Assembly: GCF_900102465.1 (NCBI RefSeq)
Contig: NZ_FNBW01000002.1
Span: forward strand, 124,001-188,000
Direction: 5' to 3'
DNA from: Thalassobaculum litoreum DSM 18839
GTDB lineage: Bacteria; Pseudomonadota; Alphaproteobacteria; Thalassobaculales; Thalassobaculaceae
Length of the DNA stretch: 64,000 bases
The first letter of the stretch is position 1; every line of letters begins with the position of its first letter. A program made the position numbers and the translations under genes. Below the pieces are notes generated by a model. It worked only from the letters and a program-made list of their open reading frames with translations. It was not told where the DNA came from and made no database searches. Shown here one piece after another: positions 44,639 to 61,470 of the stretch.

Positions 44639-45499
44639 CTATTCTCCCTTGAGCCGCGACAGGCTTTGCGATTGGACAACAGCCTCCAGACCGTCATTCG
44701 CCGATGCGTCGGCACCGACAAGGCTGACCCACTCCGGATGCTCCTGAAACATCGCTCCGCCGACAATGACTCCAACCTTCCGGTTTCGCGAAGACATTCG
44801 TACGCTTTTGATAACCGAGGCCAATCTGTCTCGCAACAGTTCGCCGCTGAGCGAGAATCCGACCACCGAAAACCATTGCTGGCGAACCCGCTGAACGACC
44901 TCGGTCTCGGTCTCCGGAATCTCGTCGAACACCGACCATCCGGCGCGCCGGAAGAACTCGCTGACCAGCGTCAGTCCGAAGGTGTGCTGTTCGCCCGGCG
45001 TCACCGCCAGCAGGACCGTCGGGCCACTCGGATTCCACTCCTCCGTCATCTCGAATCGGCCCGACACCGTGCGCAGCAGACGTTGCAGCCGGGCCAGCGC
45101 GATCGTCACGTCGGTGAAGTCGCACAGATCCTCTTCCCACATCACCCCCAGCAACCGGGCACTCGGTGCCAGCAGATCCAGCAGCAGAGTCTCCAGGTCG
45201 ACCCCGCGCGCCTCGATCTCCAGCACGAACGCGTCGACGAAGTTGTCGGAGCGCGCCAGCAGATGCGACGCCAGCAACTCGACATCGGCCGCCGTCACCC
45301 CCGACCGGGACCGCGGCTCCGCCGGGCTGACGCCGTGGATCAACAGAAGGCGGGGAATGACCTCGCTTTCTATGGTCCGCATGAGACGGCCGGCAGAGGG
45401 CGGGCTTCGATCCCGCTTCGGCGGCTCACGGCTTGCTGTCAGCAGAGCATGGTCTATCGCACGATACAGGCCATCTACAGCTGCTCGAATCTCCGGCAT
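44639..45499 (-). CDS. aerR: PpaA/AerR-type B12-binding antirepressor
   Basis: Cobalamin-binding regulator of about 286 aa that modulates PpsR/CrtJ activity in response to light and oxygen. The N-terminal part has LLLDLLAPSARLLGVMWEED and TDVTIALARLQRLLRTVSG. The B12-binding region has TPGEQHTFGLTLVSEFFRRA with His172, in the position of the cobalamin-ligating His of AerR. VGFSLSGELL and VIVGGAMFQ follow, as in SCHIC-type domains. The ATG at 45499 has GGGGGG 9 nt upstream. A GTG at 45559 allows a version with 20 more residues. It precedes ppsR on the same strand, an arrangement seen in other purple bacteria. Confidence 0.93.
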   Translation of the reverse strand: MPEIRAAVDGLYRAIDHALLTASREPPKRDRSPPSAGRLMRTIESEVIPRLLLIHGVSPAEPRSRSGVTAADVELLASHLLARSDNFVDAFVLEIEARGVDLETLLLDLLAPSARLLGVMWEEDLCDFTDVTIALARLQRLLRTVSGRFEMTEEWNPSGPTVLLAVTPGEQHTFGLTLVSEFFRRAGWSVFDEIPETETEVVQRVRQQWFSVVGFSLSGELLRDRLASVIKSVRMSSRNRKVGVIVGGAMFQEHPEWVSLVGADASANDGLEAVVQSQSLSRLKGE

Positions 45500-45676
45500 G
45501 GTATGCAACCCCCCGTAGTTTTTTATCGAGCTTTTCTTAACGGTACACCGGTTTGACACGGGTGTAAGTCCAAATCTTCGGACACCCGCATCGGCTCGCT
45601 ATTTCCCTGCCATCTCCCGTACTCGCGCCAGCACACACCGCTTGCTGCAGCAGATTACGTCAGATTCAAGCGTGAA

Positions 45677-47621
<1,945 letters not shown>

Positions 47622-47623
47622 CC

Positions 47624-49172
47624 ATGAAGCTCGCGGTCTGGACCTACGAAGGACCGCCCCATGTCGGCGCCATGCGGGTCGCGACGGCGATGCACGGGTT
47701 GCACTACGTCCTGCACGCGCCCCAGGGCGACACCTATGCCGACCTGCTGTTCACCATGATCGAGCGGCTGCCGCACCGGCCACCGGTGACCTACACCACC
47801 TTCCAGGCCCGCGACCTGGGCAGCGACACCGCCGAGTTGTTCAAGCGCACGCTGGGCGACGCCTACGAGCGCTTCAAGCCGCAGGCCATCATGGTCGGCG
47901 CCTCCTGCACGGCGGAACTGATCCAGGACGATCCCGGCGGACTCGGGCGCACCCTGGGCCTTCCGGTGCCGGTGGTGCCCCTGGAACTGCCCTCGTATCA
48001 GCGCAAGGAGAACTGGGGCGCGTCGGAGACGCTGTACCAGCTCGTCCGCGCCTTCGCCGGGGCGAACGCGCCGGAGCCGGGGACGCCCCGTCCGCCGCGC
48101 GATCCGGCCGCCCGCCCGAGCTGCAACATCCTCGGCCCGACGGCGCTCGGCTTCCGCCACCGCGACGACGTGGACGAGATCACGCTTCTGCTCCAGCGCC
48201 TCGGCGTGGAGGTGCGCGTCACCGCCCCGCGGGGCGCGTCGCCCGCCGACCTGGCCCGGCTGGGGGAGGCGGATTTCAACGTGGTGCTCTATCCGGAGAC
48301 CGGCGAGGCGACGGCGCGCTGGCTGGAGAAGACCTTCGGTCAGCCGCGTACCCAGACGGTGCCCATCGGCATCGGCGCCACCCGGGCCTTCATCCGGGAG
48401 GTGGCCGAGCTCGCCGGCATCGATCCGTCGGCCGAGCTCGACCGCGAGCAGTCCCGCCTGCCCTGGTACTCGCGCTCGATCGACAGCACCTACCTGACCG
48501 GCAAGCGGGTCTTCATCTTCGCCGACGCGACCCATGCGGTTGCCGCCGCCCGGGTCGCGGCCCACGAATTCGGTTTCGAGGTGGTCGGGGTCGGCACCTA
48601 CGACCGCAGCTTCGCCCGGGATGTCCGCGCGGTCGCCGAGGAACTCGGCACCGAGGCGCTGATCACCGACGACTACCTGGAAGTGGAAGACCGGATCGCC
48701 GAGCTGCGGCCGGAGCTGGTGCTGGGCACCCAGATGGAGCGCCACATCGCCAAGCGGCTCGGCATCGGCTGCGCCGTGATCTCCGCCCCGGTCCATGTGC
48801 AGGATTACCCGGCCCGCCGCTCGCCGCAGATGGGGTTCGAGGGTGCCAACGTGCTGTGGGACACCTGGGTCCATCCGCTGATGATGGGGCTGGAGGAACA
48901 CCTGCTCGGGATGTTCCGGGGCGATTTCGAGTTCCACGACGACGCTGGTGCCTCGCACCACGGCGCCGCCGCCACCGCCCGCCCGGCCGAGCCGGCGCCC
49001 GAGCCGGAGCCGGAGCAGCCGGCGAACGACGCCGACGGCCCGCACTGGAGCCAGGACGCCGACCGCGAGCTGCGCAAGATCCCCTTCTTCGTGCGCGGCA
49101 AGGCCCGCCGGAACACCGAGACCTTCGCGCGGGAGCGCGGGTTCGACACCATCACCATCGAGACGCTGTACG

Positions 49173-49198
<26 letters not shown>
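47624..49198 (+). CDS. bchB: Light-independent protochlorophyllide reductase subunit BchB
   Basis: Second subunit of the NB-protein, 524 aa. The N-terminus [20 protein letters not shown] is typical, and [13 protein letters not shown] carries Asp36, the unusual cluster ligand. [20 protein letters not shown] closes the protein as in the family's C-terminal helix domain. A Pro/Glu-rich linker ([14 protein letters not shown]) joins the two parts. The last 26 nt overlap the bchH frame if bchH starts at 49173. Confidence 0.98.
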
Positions 49199-53838
<4,640 letters not shown>

Positions 53839-53839
<1 letters not shown>

Positions 53840-54540
53840 TGCTGAGCGCCACCTACACGGATCGCCGCCAACAGGTCGAAGCCTATTTCGACCGCACCGC
53901 CGCCGATGCCTGGGCGCGGCTGACCTCCGACGCACCGGTCAGCGGCATCCGGGCGACCGTGCGGGCCGGACGGGACCGGATGCGCCGCCTCCTGCTGGGG
54001 TGGCTCCCCGAGGATCTCGCGGGCCGGCGAGTCCTCGATGCCGGTTGCGGCACGGGTTCCCTGGCGGTCGAGGCGGCGCGCCGCGGTGCCCTTGTGACGG
54101 CGATCGACATCTCGCCGACGCTGATCCAACTCGCGCGCGAGCGGACGCCCGAGGACCTCGGCGCCGGACGGGTGGAATTCCTGGTCGGCGACATGCTGGA
54201 CCCGGCGCTCGGCAGCTTCGACCACGTGGTGGCGATGGACAGCCTGATCCACTACCGCACCGAGGACGCCGTGCAGGCTCTGGGCCGACTGGCGCCGCGG
54301 ACCGCCGGCTCGATCGTCTTCACCTTCGCCCCGCGCACCGCCCTGCTGACGGTCATGCACACGGCCGGCCGGCTGTTCCCCCGGGGCGACCGCGCCCCGT
54401 CGATCCAGCCCACCGCCCATGCCCGCCTGCGCGCGGCCCTCGACCGCGAGGGCTGGGTGTCCGGCATGCGTCCCTGCCGCAGCGAGCGGATCGACAGCGG
54501 CTTCTACATCTCCCAGGCCATGGAGCTCGCCCGGTCATGA
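53839..54540 (+). CDS. bchM: Mg-protoporphyrin IX methyltransferase BchM
   Basis: SAM-dependent O-methyltransferase of 233 aa, making Mg-protoporphyrin IX monomethyl ester, the substrate of AcsF. Motif I VLDAGCGTGSLAVEAARRGA binds SAM and is followed by VTAIDISPTLIQLARERTP. The family-specific YFDRTAADAWARLTSDAPVS begins the protein, and the C-terminus has SERIDSGFYISQAMELARS. Start and the bchL stop share one A (TGATG), and the stop overlaps the lhaA start (ATGA). Confidence 0.97.
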
Positions 54541-55973
54541 CGGAGAAGCGTCGCAAGCTGTCGGCCTTGTGGATGGAGGTGGGTCCCCGCTTCCTGCCCT
54601 TCGCCGACGCGGCGACGCCCGACCTGCCGCTCGGCCGGCTGCTGCGCCTGTCGCTGTTCCAGGTCTCCGTCGGCATGGCGATCGTGCTGCTGAACGGCAC
54701 CCTGAACCGGGTGATGATCGTCGAAATGGGCGTGCCGACCTGGCTGGTGGCGATGATGATCTCGCTGCCGCTGCTGTTCGCGCCGTTCCGCGTGCTGGTC
54801 GGCCACCGCAGCGACACCTACCGATCCCTGCTCGGATGGCGCCGGGTGCCGTTCCTGTGGATGGGCTCGCTGCTGCAGTTCGGCGGGCTGGCGATCATGC
54901 CCTTCGCGCTCATCATCCTGTCCGGCGACATCACCACCGGCCCGCAATGGGTCGGCTATGTCGCCTCCGCCCTGGCCTTCCTGCTGGTCGGCATCGGTCT
55001 GCACACCACCCAGACCGCCGGTCTGGCGCTGGCCTGCGATCTTGCGACCGAGGAGTCCCGGCCGCGGGTGGTGGCGATGCTCTACGTGATGCTGCTGGTC
55101 GGCATGGGCGTGTCGGCCCTGGTGGTCGGCGGACTGCTGCAGGATTTCAGCCAGCTGCGGCTGATCAAGGTGATCCAGGGTACGGCGGTGGCGACCATCG
55201 TGCTGAACCTGATCGCCCTGTGGAAGCAGGAGGCGCGGGATCCGTCGCGCACCCGCCCCGACCGGGCGCGGCCGAGCTTCGGGGAGTCCTGGACCGACTT
55301 CGTCCGCGGCGGCCGGGCCGGACGGCTGCTGCTCACCGTGTTCCTCGGCACCGCCGCATTCAGCATGCAGGACATCCTGCTGGAGCCCTATGGCGGCGAG
55401 ATCCTGGCCATGTCGGTCGGCGAGACCACGCGGCTGACCGCGCTGTTCGCTGCCGGTACCCTGGCCGGCTTCGCCATCGCCGCCCGCGATCTGGCCCAGG
55501 GCGGCGATCCGTGCAAGCTCGCCGCCTTCGGCTGCGTCGTCGGCGTCTTCGCCTTCTCCGCCCTGGTCTTCGCCTCGCCCCTGCAGTCGGCCGCCCTGTT
55601 CCAGGGTGGCACCGTGCTGATCGGGCTGGGCGGCGGCATGTTCGCCATCGGCACGCTGGTCGCCGCCATGTCCCTGGCGGAAGCCGGCGGCGGCGGCCTG
55701 GCGCTGGGCGCCTGGGGCGCGGTCCAGGCGACCGCGGCCGGCGGCGGCATCATGGTCGGCGGCGCGCTGCGCGATCTGGTCTCGCAACTGGCCGCACGGG
55801 ACCTGCTGGGCACCGCCCTGAACCACCCCGCCACCGGATACGGCGCGGTCTACCATCTCGAAATCGTTTTGTTGTTCGCGACCCTGGCCGTCGTCGGTCC
55901 CCTCGTCCGCTATGCCGGCGGACAACCGGGACCGTCACGGCAGAAGTTCGGGCTCGCGCAATTCCCCGGATAA
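54537..55973 (+). CDS. lhaA: LhaA-like light-harvesting assembly protein (PucC family)
   Basis: Twelve-helix membrane protein of 478 aa in the PucC/LhaA family that supports assembly of light-harvesting complex 1 with the reaction centre. VSVGMAIVLLNGTLNRVMIV and FRVLVGHRSDTYRSLLGWRR are the family's helix 1 and loop motifs. HTTQTAGLALACDLATEESR is in helix 5. It sits between bchM and puhA, the position of lhaA in Rhodobacter and Rhodospirillum. It is paralogous to the protein encoded at 40711. The gap to puhA is 15 nt. Confidence 0.95.
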   Translation: MTEKRRKLSALWMEVGPRFLPFADAATPDLPLGRLLRLSLFQVSVGMAIVLLNGTLNRVMIVEMGVPTWLVAMMISLPLLFAPFRVLVGHRSDTYRSLLGWRRVPFLWMGSLLQFGGLAIMPFALIILSGDITTGPQWVGYVASALAFLLVGIGLHTTQTAGLALACDLATEESRPRVVAMLYVMLLVGMGVSALVVGGLLQDFSQLRLIKVIQGTAVATIVLNLIALWKQEARDPSRTRPDRARPSFGESWTDFVRGGRAGRLLLTVFLGTAAFSMQDILLEPYGGEILAMSVGETTRLTALFAAGTLAGFAIAARDLAQGGDPCKLAAFGCVVGVFAFSALVFASPLQSAALFQGGTVLIGLGGGMFAIGTLVAAMSLAEAGGGGLALGAWGAVQATAAGGGIMVGGALRDLVSQLAARDLLGTALNHPATGYGAVYHLEIVLLFATLAVVGPLVRYAGGQPGPSRQKFGLAQFPG

Positions 55974-55988
55974 GGGAGGGAGGAAGCC

Positions 55989-56759
55989 ATGGAAATCGGC
56001 TCAGTGATTGGCAATATCGATGTGGCGCAGGTCGTCCTTTACGCCTTCTGGATCTTCTTCGCGGGGCTTATCTACTACCTGCGCCGCGAGGATCGCCGGG
56101 AGGGCTATCCCCTGGAAGACGCGGTCACCGGCAAGATGTGGCCGGTCGGCGCGCTGACGATGGCTCCGGTCAAGCGCTTCGCCCTGCCGGAAGGCGGCTA
56201 TGCCGAGGCGCCGAACTACCTGCGCGAGGCCCGCACCCTGAATGCCGAACCGGTGGCCCGCTTCCCCGGCGCTCCGCTGCGCCCGGTCGGCGACGCCATG
56301 CTGGCCGGTGTCGGTCCGGGCGCCTGGGCCGAGCGCAAGAACATCCCCGACCTCACCGCCGACGGCGCCCCCCGGATCGTGCCGATGCGCTCCGTCGACG
56401 ATTTCGGCGTGGTCGAGGGCGATCCCGATCCGCGCGGCATGCCGGTGGTCGCCGGCGACGGCAAGGTCGCCGGCACGGTCACCGAGCTCTGGGTCGATAC
56501 CGCCGAGGTGCTGATCCGCTTCCTGGAGGTCCGGCTCGGTACCGGAGAGGAGGCCACCCAGGTCCTGCTCCCCGCCGGCTTCGCCGAGGTCGGGCGCGGC
56601 CGGGTCTCGGTGCCGTCGATCCTGTCCACCCAGTTCGCCGCCGTCCCCGGCATCGCCGGTCCCGACCGGATCACCCGGCTGGAGGAAGAGCGGATCATGG
56701 CCTATTTCGGCGCCGGGCTGCTCTACGCCGACTGGCGCCGGCAGGAGCCGCTGCTATGA
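55989..56759 (+). CDS. puhA: Photosynthetic reaction centre H subunit PuhA
   Basis: H subunit of the reaction centre, 256 aa, with one N-terminal membrane helix (about residues 12-32, VAQVVLYAFWIFFAGLIYYL) and a large cytoplasmic PRC-barrel domain. LRREDRREGYPLED follows the helix, as in all PuhA. TVTELWVDTAEVLIRFLEVR is the core of the PRC domain, and RITRLEEERIMAYFGAGLLY ends the protein. It shields the quinone sites and guides protons to QB. The stop overlaps puhB (ATGA). Confidence 0.98.
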   Translation: MEIGSVIGNIDVAQVVLYAFWIFFAGLIYYLRREDRREGYPLEDAVTGKMWPVGALTMAPVKRFALPEGGYAEAPNYLREARTLNAEPVARFPGAPLRPVGDAMLAGVGPGAWAERKNIPDLTADGAPRIVPMRSVDDFGVVEGDPDPRGMPVVAGDGKVAGTVTELWVDTAEVLIRFLEVRLGTGEEATQVLLPAGFAEVGRGRVSVPSILSTQFAAVPGIAGPDRITRLEEERIMAYFGAGLLYADWRRQEPLL

Positions 56760-57445
56760 GCAACAGCGCGGTGATCTTCGGCGAGTTCGACGACTCCCGC
56801 CCGGTAACCGACGCCCCGGCCGCCATGGCCGGCGACGAGCGGATCGTGTGGCAGGGCGCGCCGGACTGGCGGCGCTTCGCCCTGTCGGTGATGAAGCTCC
56901 GCACCATCGCCCTGTATTTCGCCGTGATCATGGCCGCCCGTTTCGCCGCCGATCTGGTGGCGGGACAGGGTGCCGACGCCGGTCTGATTTCCGCCGCCTG
57001 GACCCTGTGCCTGGCGGTTCCGGTCCTGGCCTTCCTGGCGCTCTACGCCAGGCTGGTCGCCCGGAGCACCCGCTACACGGTGACGACGCGGCGGATCGTC
57101 CTGCGCATCGGCGTGGCCATGCCGATGACCGTCACCGTCCCGGTCGGCCTGGTGGACACCATCGACCTGCGGCGCAACGCCGACGGTAGCGGCGACATCC
57201 TGATCGGCGTCCTGCCGGAGCAGCGCCTGTCCTATTCGGTGCTGTGGCCGCATGCCCGCCCCTGGTGCTTCAGCCGGCCCCAGGCCGCGCTGCGCGCCGT
57301 GCCGGACGCAGAGGCCGTCGCCGAGACGATCGGCCGGATGCTGGCCCGCCAGACGACCAAGGCGTCGGCGCAGGAGTCGGCGCAGGAGTCGGCCGCCAAA
57401 GCGCCGGCACGGGACACCGGCTCCGTCGCCGCGGCGGCGGGCTGA
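56756..57445 (+). CDS. puhB: Photosynthetic complex assembly protein PuhB
   Basis: Membrane protein of 229 aa needed for reaction-centre assembly. It has two to three helices (about 52-68 and 80-100) and a PH-like domain with STRYTVTTRRIVLRIGVAMP. It opens with EFDDSRPVTDAPAAMAGDER and WQGAPDWRRFALSVMKLRT, the usual PuhB start. The C-terminus has a short AQES repeat (SAQESAQESAAKAPARD). It starts within the puhA stop codon; 19 nt separate it from the puhC start. Confidence 0.95.
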   Translation: MSNSAVIFGEFDDSRPVTDAPAAMAGDERIVWQGAPDWRRFALSVMKLRTIALYFAVIMAARFAADLVAGQGADAGLISAAWTLCLAVPVLAFLALYARLVARSTRYTVTTRRIVLRIGVAMPMTVTVPVGLVDTIDLRRNADGSGDILIGVLPEQRLSYSVLWPHARPWCFSRPQAALRAVPDAEAVAETIGRMLARQTTKASAQESAQESAAKAPARDTGSVAAAAG

Positions 57446-57464
57446 GAGACGAGGGAGGATGACG

Positions 57465-57995
57465 ATGGCCACCCAAGCCCCCCCAGCCAGCGGCGCCCCC
57501 CGCGACGACGCGCCCCAAAACGACGCTCCTCATAACGACGTTCCCAGGGGCGCGCTGATCGCCGCCGGCATCCTGGTGGCCTTCTCCATCGCGCTGGCCG
57601 GCGCCACCCGGCTGCAGGGCGGCCACACCATCGCGCCGCCCGCCGCCGAGACGGTCGAGAGCCGGGCGCTGATCTTCCAGGACCGGACGGACCGCGGCAT
57701 CGCCGTGCTGGACGCCGCCTCCGGAGAGGTGATCGCCGACCTCGCCCCGGGCACCCACGGCTTCGTGCGCGGCATGCTGCGGGGTCTCTCGCGCGACCGC
57801 TACGTCCACGGGGTGGGCGCCGAGATCCCGTTCACCCTGACCCGCTGGTCCGACGGCCGCTATTCCCTGAGCGACCCGGCCACCGGCAGCGTGCTGCATC
57901 TGGCGGCCTACGGCTTCGCCAACGTGCACGAATTCGCCACCTTCCTGCCCGGCCCGGCAGGATCCACAGCCCAGATGAAGGAGGCACGCCCATGA
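57465..57995 (+). CDS. puhC: Photosynthetic complex assembly protein PuhC
   Basis: Protein of 176 aa with one membrane helix (residues 29-47, [20 protein letters not shown]) and a periplasmic domain, required for normal core-complex assembly. [20 protein letters not shown] and [17 protein letters not shown] are family-type. The start is at 57465, because GGGAGG then has 6-nt spacing; the upstream in-frame ATG (57459) would touch the ribosome binding site. The N-terminal 27 residues are a Pro/Asp/Asn-rich tail ([14 protein letters not shown]). Its stop overlaps the next gene (ATGA). Confidence 0.93.
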   Translation: MATQAPPASGAPRDDAPQNDAPHNDVPRGALIAAGILVAFSIALAGATRLQGGHTIAPPAAETVESRALIFQDRTDRGIAVLDAASGEVIADLAPGTHGFVRGMLRGLSRDRYVHGVGAEIPFTLTRWSDGRYSLSDPATGSVLHLAAYGFANVHEFATFLPGPAGSTAQMKEARP

Positions 57996-58297
57996 TCGGG
58001 ATGTTCCTGGTCGACCGTCAGGTATTCGACGTCGACTGCACCATCGACGTGGAGTGCTCGATCGAGAGCTTCCACGCCCATGTCGAGTTCGAGGGCGACC
58101 GCACGCTCCAGCCCGGCGATCAGGTGCTCGTCCATGGCGAGCCGATCACCGTGCCCTATGGCGAGAAGCGGCAGATCACCCGCCGGGCCACCGTGACCCG
58201 GGCCGGCTGGCTCGAGCAGCAGTGGACCCGCCTCGCCGCCCATCTGGAACTGACCGAGCTCTACGATCTCAGCTTTACCGAACGGAGGGATCTATGA
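57992..58297 (+). CDS. Small protein between puhC and acsF, unknown function
   Basis: A 101-aa, acidic, soluble-looking protein: it has no signal peptide and no membrane helix. It opens [20 protein letters not shown] and includes [40 protein letters not shown] and a basic WLEQQWTRL stretch. It begins 4 nt inside puhC (ATGA) and its stop overlaps acsF (ATGA), so it is translationally coupled to both. A gene of this size in this place recurs in related clusters, as I recall, which argues for a real role in reaction-centre assembly or cyclase function. Function not established. Confidence 0.85.
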   Translation: MIGMFLVDRQVFDVDCTIDVECSIESFHAHVEFEGDRTLQPGDQVLVHGEPITVPYGEKRQITRRATVTRAGWLEQQWTRLAAHLELTELYDLSFTERRDL

Positions 58298-59367
58298 ACG
58301 CCGCCGTCGCCGACGCGCTGGACGCGCGCTACGACACCACGGGCATGGCGCGGGAAGACACCGTGCTGAGCCCGCATTTCTACACCACCGATTTCGACGC
58401 CCTGGACCGCATCGACGTGGAGCCGGTACGCGCCGACTGGGACCGCCTGATGGAGGAGTTCCAGGCCGACGACAACCGCGGCCATTTCAAGCGGACGCAG
58501 GAATGGGGCGAGGTCGATTTCGACGGCTACTCGCCGGAACTGCAGCGCGAGTTGGTCGACTTCCTGGTCAGTTCGGTCACATCCGAATTTTCCGGCTGCG
58601 TGCTCTACGCCGAGACCAAGAAGCGGGTCGCCAACCCGGAGATCAAGCGGCTGTTCCGCTTCATGGCCCGGGATGAATCCCGCCACGCCGGCTTCATCAA
58701 CGACACGCTGAAGGATTTCGGCATCGGCGTGAACCTCGGCTTCCTGACCAAGTCCAAGAAGTACAAGTATTTCAGCCCGAAATTCATCTTCTACGCGGTC
58801 TACCTGTCGGAGAAGATCGGCTACGCCCGCTATATCACGATCTACCGCGAGCTCGAGAAGCACCCGGAGAACCGGATCCACCCGATCTTCAAATGGTTCA
58901 AGGAGTGGTGCAACGACGAGTTCCGGCACGGCGAGGCCTTCGCCCTGCTGATGCGGGCCAATCCGCACCTACTCAAGGGCCGCAACAAGCTGTGGATCCG
59001 CTTCTTCCTGCTGGCGGTCTACGCCACCATGTACGTGCGCGACCACAACCGCCCGCACTTCCACGCCGCCCTCGGCCTGGATCCGACCGAGTACGATCTG
59101 CAGGTGTTCCGGGTCACCTCGGAGATCTCCAAGCAGGTCTTCCCCTTCACCCTGCAGACCGACGCCCCGGCGTTCCGCGCCGGGCTGGAGCGGCTGCGGC
59201 GGATCGCCGACGGCATCGCCGAGGCCCGGGCGGAAGGCGGCCTCATGGGCGGCCTGCGCCGGATCGGCCTGACGGCGGCGGCCGGGGCAACCCTGCTGCG
59301 GCTGTATCTGCATCCGGTGCGCGACCACGAGGTGCCCGCCTCGATCCGTCTGGCCCCGACCTGGTAG
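58294..59367 (+). CDS. acsF: Oxygen-dependent Mg-protoporphyrin monomethyl ester cyclase AcsF
   Basis: Diiron enzyme of 357 aa that forms ring E of bacteriochlorophyll with O2. [20 protein letters not shown] carries ligand E98. [12 protein letters not shown] holds E128 and H131, and [17 protein letters not shown] holds E209, H212 and E214. The set EX29EXXH is complete in both halves. It shows that this strain makes bacteriochlorophyll under air; the anaerobic BchE is not in the window. It follows the 101-aa gene (ATGA) and is 6 nt before puhE. Confidence 0.97.
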   Translation: MNAAVADALDARYDTTGMAREDTVLSPHFYTTDFDALDRIDVEPVRADWDRLMEEFQADDNRGHFKRTQEWGEVDFDGYSPELQRELVDFLVSSVTSEFSGCVLYAETKKRVANPEIKRLFRFMARDESRHAGFINDTLKDFGIGVNLGFLTKSKKYKYFSPKFIFYAVYLSEKIGYARYITIYRELEKHPENRIHPIFKWFKEWCNDEFRHGEAFALLMRANPHLLKGRNKLWIRFFLLAVYATMYVRDHNRPHFHAALGLDPTEYDLQVFRVTSEISKQVFPFTLQTDAPAFRAGLERLRRIADGIAEARAEGGLMGGLRRIGLTAAAGATLLRLYLHPVRDHEVPASIRLAPTW

Positions 59368-59373
59368 GCGGCG

Positions 59374-60213
59374 GTGCCGGACCTCGCCACATACGCCCTG
59401 CCCCTGCTGTTCGCGCTGGGGCTGTGGTGGTTCAGCACCGGGCTGATCCTGTGGCTGGTCCGGCTGCCGCGGCAGCACCGGCCGGTCGTCCTGACCGGTG
59501 CGACCACGGTGCTGGCGGTCGCCCTGATCGCCATCGTGCGGACCGCCGACGATACCGCTGCCGGTTACCACGGCTTCGCGGCGGCCCTGGCGGTGTGGGG
59601 CTGGCACGAGCTGGTCTTCCTGCTTGGGCTCGTTACCGGGCCGCGCAAGACGGCCCTTCGGCCCGGTGCGACCGGCGCCGAACGGTTCCGCCAGGCCACC
59701 GCCGCCATCGCCTATCACGAGGTCGCCCTGGCGGCGACGGCCGGCCTGCTGTTCGTGTTGACCTGGGGGGCGGAGAACCAGGTTGCGGCCTGGACCTTCC
59801 TCGCCCTGTTCGCCAGCCGGCTGAGCGCCAAGCTGAACCTGTTCCTGGGGGTCCCGCATTTCGCCGACGAGCTGATGCCCGACCACCTGCTGCATCTGCG
59901 CAGCTATTTCGCCGTGCGGGCCATCAACCCGCTGTTTCCCCTGTCGGTGACCGCGATCACCGCGGCCGCCGCCCTGACTCTGGCCGCTGCCTGGCATCCC
60001 GGCACCGCGCCCGTTGCGGTGGCCGGGCTGATCTGTATCGCCGGCCTGCTGCTGCTGGGCGCGGTCGAGCACTGGTTCATGGTGCTGCCGATCCGCGACG
60101 CCGCCCTTTGGCGCTGGGCCGCCGGGCGGACCGCGCCGACGGCGCCGGCATCGATCGACCCGGAAACGACCCGTTTCGAACCACGCCCGACCCCGGCGAC
60201 CGGCTCTGGATGA
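59374..60213 (+). CDS. puhE: PuhE-like membrane protein (DUF3623)
   Basis: Inner-membrane protein of 279 aa with about seven helices, of the PuhE/DUF3623 family. It opens [60 protein letters not shown] and [20 protein letters not shown] are conserved, histidine-rich signatures. PuhE modulates bacteriochlorophyll levels in Rhodobacter. The GTG start at 59374 follows acsF by 6 nt. hemA begins 31 nt downstream. Confidence 0.92.
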   Translation: MPDLATYALPLLFALGLWWFSTGLILWLVRLPRQHRPVVLTGATTVLAVALIAIVRTADDTAAGYHGFAAALAVWGWHELVFLLGLVTGPRKTALRPGATGAERFRQATAAIAYHEVALAATAGLLFVLTWGAENQVAAWTFLALFASRLSAKLNLFLGVPHFADELMPDHLLHLRSYFAVRAINPLFPLSVTAITAAAALTLAAAWHPGTAPVAVAGLICIAGLLLLGAVEHWFMVLPIRDAALWRWAAGRTAPTAPASIDPETTRFEPRPTPATGSG

Positions 60214-60244
60214 GCCCGGCACCGCGACGACACAGGAGGTGACC

Positions 60245-61465
60245 ATGAACTACGAATCCTTCTTCGAAGGCCAGTTGGAGGCCTTGCGGGCCGAGGGCAG
60301 ATACCGGGTTTTCACCGATATCGAGCGCCACCGGGGTGCCTTCCCCCGGGCGCGCCGCCATGCCGAGGACGGATCCGACCCCTGCGATGTGACGGTCTGG
60401 TGCTCGAACGACTATCTGGGCATGGGCCAGTTCCCGCCGGTGCTCGAAGCGATGCACGCCGCGCTCGACCAGTGCGGCGCCGGCGCGGGCGGGACGCGGA
60501 ACATCTCCGGCACCAACCACCACCACGTGCTGCTGGAGCGCGAGCTGGCCGATCTGCACGGCAAGGAGGCCGCCCTGCTCTTCACCTCCGGCTACGTGTC
60601 CAACTGGGCGGCGCTCAGCACGCTGGCGGCGCGGATCCCGAACTGCGCGGTGCTGTCCGACGAGTCGAACCACGCCTCCATGATCGAGGGCATCCGCCAC
60701 AGCCGGGCCGAGAAGATCCTGTTCGCCCATAACGATCCGGAGGATCTGAACCGCAGGCTGGCGGCCCTGCCGGCGGACCGGCCGAAGCTGGTGGCCTTCG
60801 AGAGCGTGTATTCGATGGACGGCGACATCGCGCCGATCGCCGAGCTCTGCGACGTGGCCGAGGCCCACGGGGCCATGACCTATCTGGACGAGGTCCATGC
60901 GGTCGGCCTGTACGGTCCGCGCGGCGGCGGCATCTCGGAGCGCGAGGGCCTGGCCCATCGGCTGACGGTGATCGAGGGCACGCTCGGCAAGGCGTTCGGT
61001 GTCATGGGCGGCTACATCGCGGCCTCGGACGCCTTGTGCGACTTCGTGCGCAGCTTCGCCTCCGGCTTCATCTTCACCACCGCCCTGCCGCCGGCGGTCG
61101 CCGCCGGCGCCGCCACCAGCATCCGCCACCTGAAGACCAGCCAGGTGGAGCGGGAGCGCCAGCGCGACCGGGTGGCGAAGGTGCGCGCCGGCCTCGATGC
61201 CGCCGGCATTCCCCATCTCGCCAACCCGAGCCATATCGTGCCGGTGATGGTGGGCGATCCGGTGCACTGCAAGCAGATCAGCGACACCCTGCTCGACGAG
61301 TTCGGAATCTACGTCCAGCCGATCAACTATCCCACCGTGGCCCGCGGCACGGAACGGCTGCGCATCACCCCGTCGCCGATCCACTCCGACGCCGACATCG
61401 ACCATCTGCTGACGTCGCTGGGCAAGGTCTGGGCGCGCTGCGGCCGGAGCCGGATGGTGGCCTGA
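60245..61465 (+). CDS. hemA: 5-aminolevulinate synthase
   Basis: PLP enzyme of 406 aa. It condenses glycine with succinyl-CoA to 5-aminolevulinate, the first step of tetrapyrrole synthesis by the C4 route. [20 protein letters not shown] is the usual N-terminus. [20 protein letters not shown] and [17 protein letters not shown] follow, and [20 protein letters not shown] has the Schiff-base lysine K249. Its place at the end of the puh-acsF operon suggests a pigment-dedicated supply. AGGAGG lies 4 nt before the ATG. Whether a second hemA exists elsewhere is unknown. Confidence 0.97.
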   Translation: MNYESFFEGQLEALRAEGRYRVFTDIERHRGAFPRARRHAEDGSDPCDVTVWCSNDYLGMGQFPPVLEAMHAALDQCGAGAGGTRNISGTNHHHVLLERELADLHGKEAALLFTSGYVSNWAALSTLAARIPNCAVLSDESNHASMIEGIRHSRAEKILFAHNDPEDLNRRLAALPADRPKLVAFESVYSMDGDIAPIAELCDVAEAHGAMTYLDEVHAVGLYGPRGGGISEREGLAHRLTVIEGTLGKAFGVMGGYIAASDALCDFVRSFASGFIFTTALPPAVAAGAATSIRHLKTSQVERERQRDRVAKVRAGLDAAGIPHLANPSHIVPVMVGDPVHCKQISDTLLDEFGIYVQPINYPTVARGTERLRITPSPIHSDADIDHLLTSLGKVWARCGRSRMVA

Positions 61466-61470
61466 GCGGC

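Noticed and set aside
45561-45586. GGGTGT...ACACCC repeat as a PpsR site
   Set aside because: The TGT-to-ACA spacing is 16, not the 12 of PpsR/CrtJ operators.
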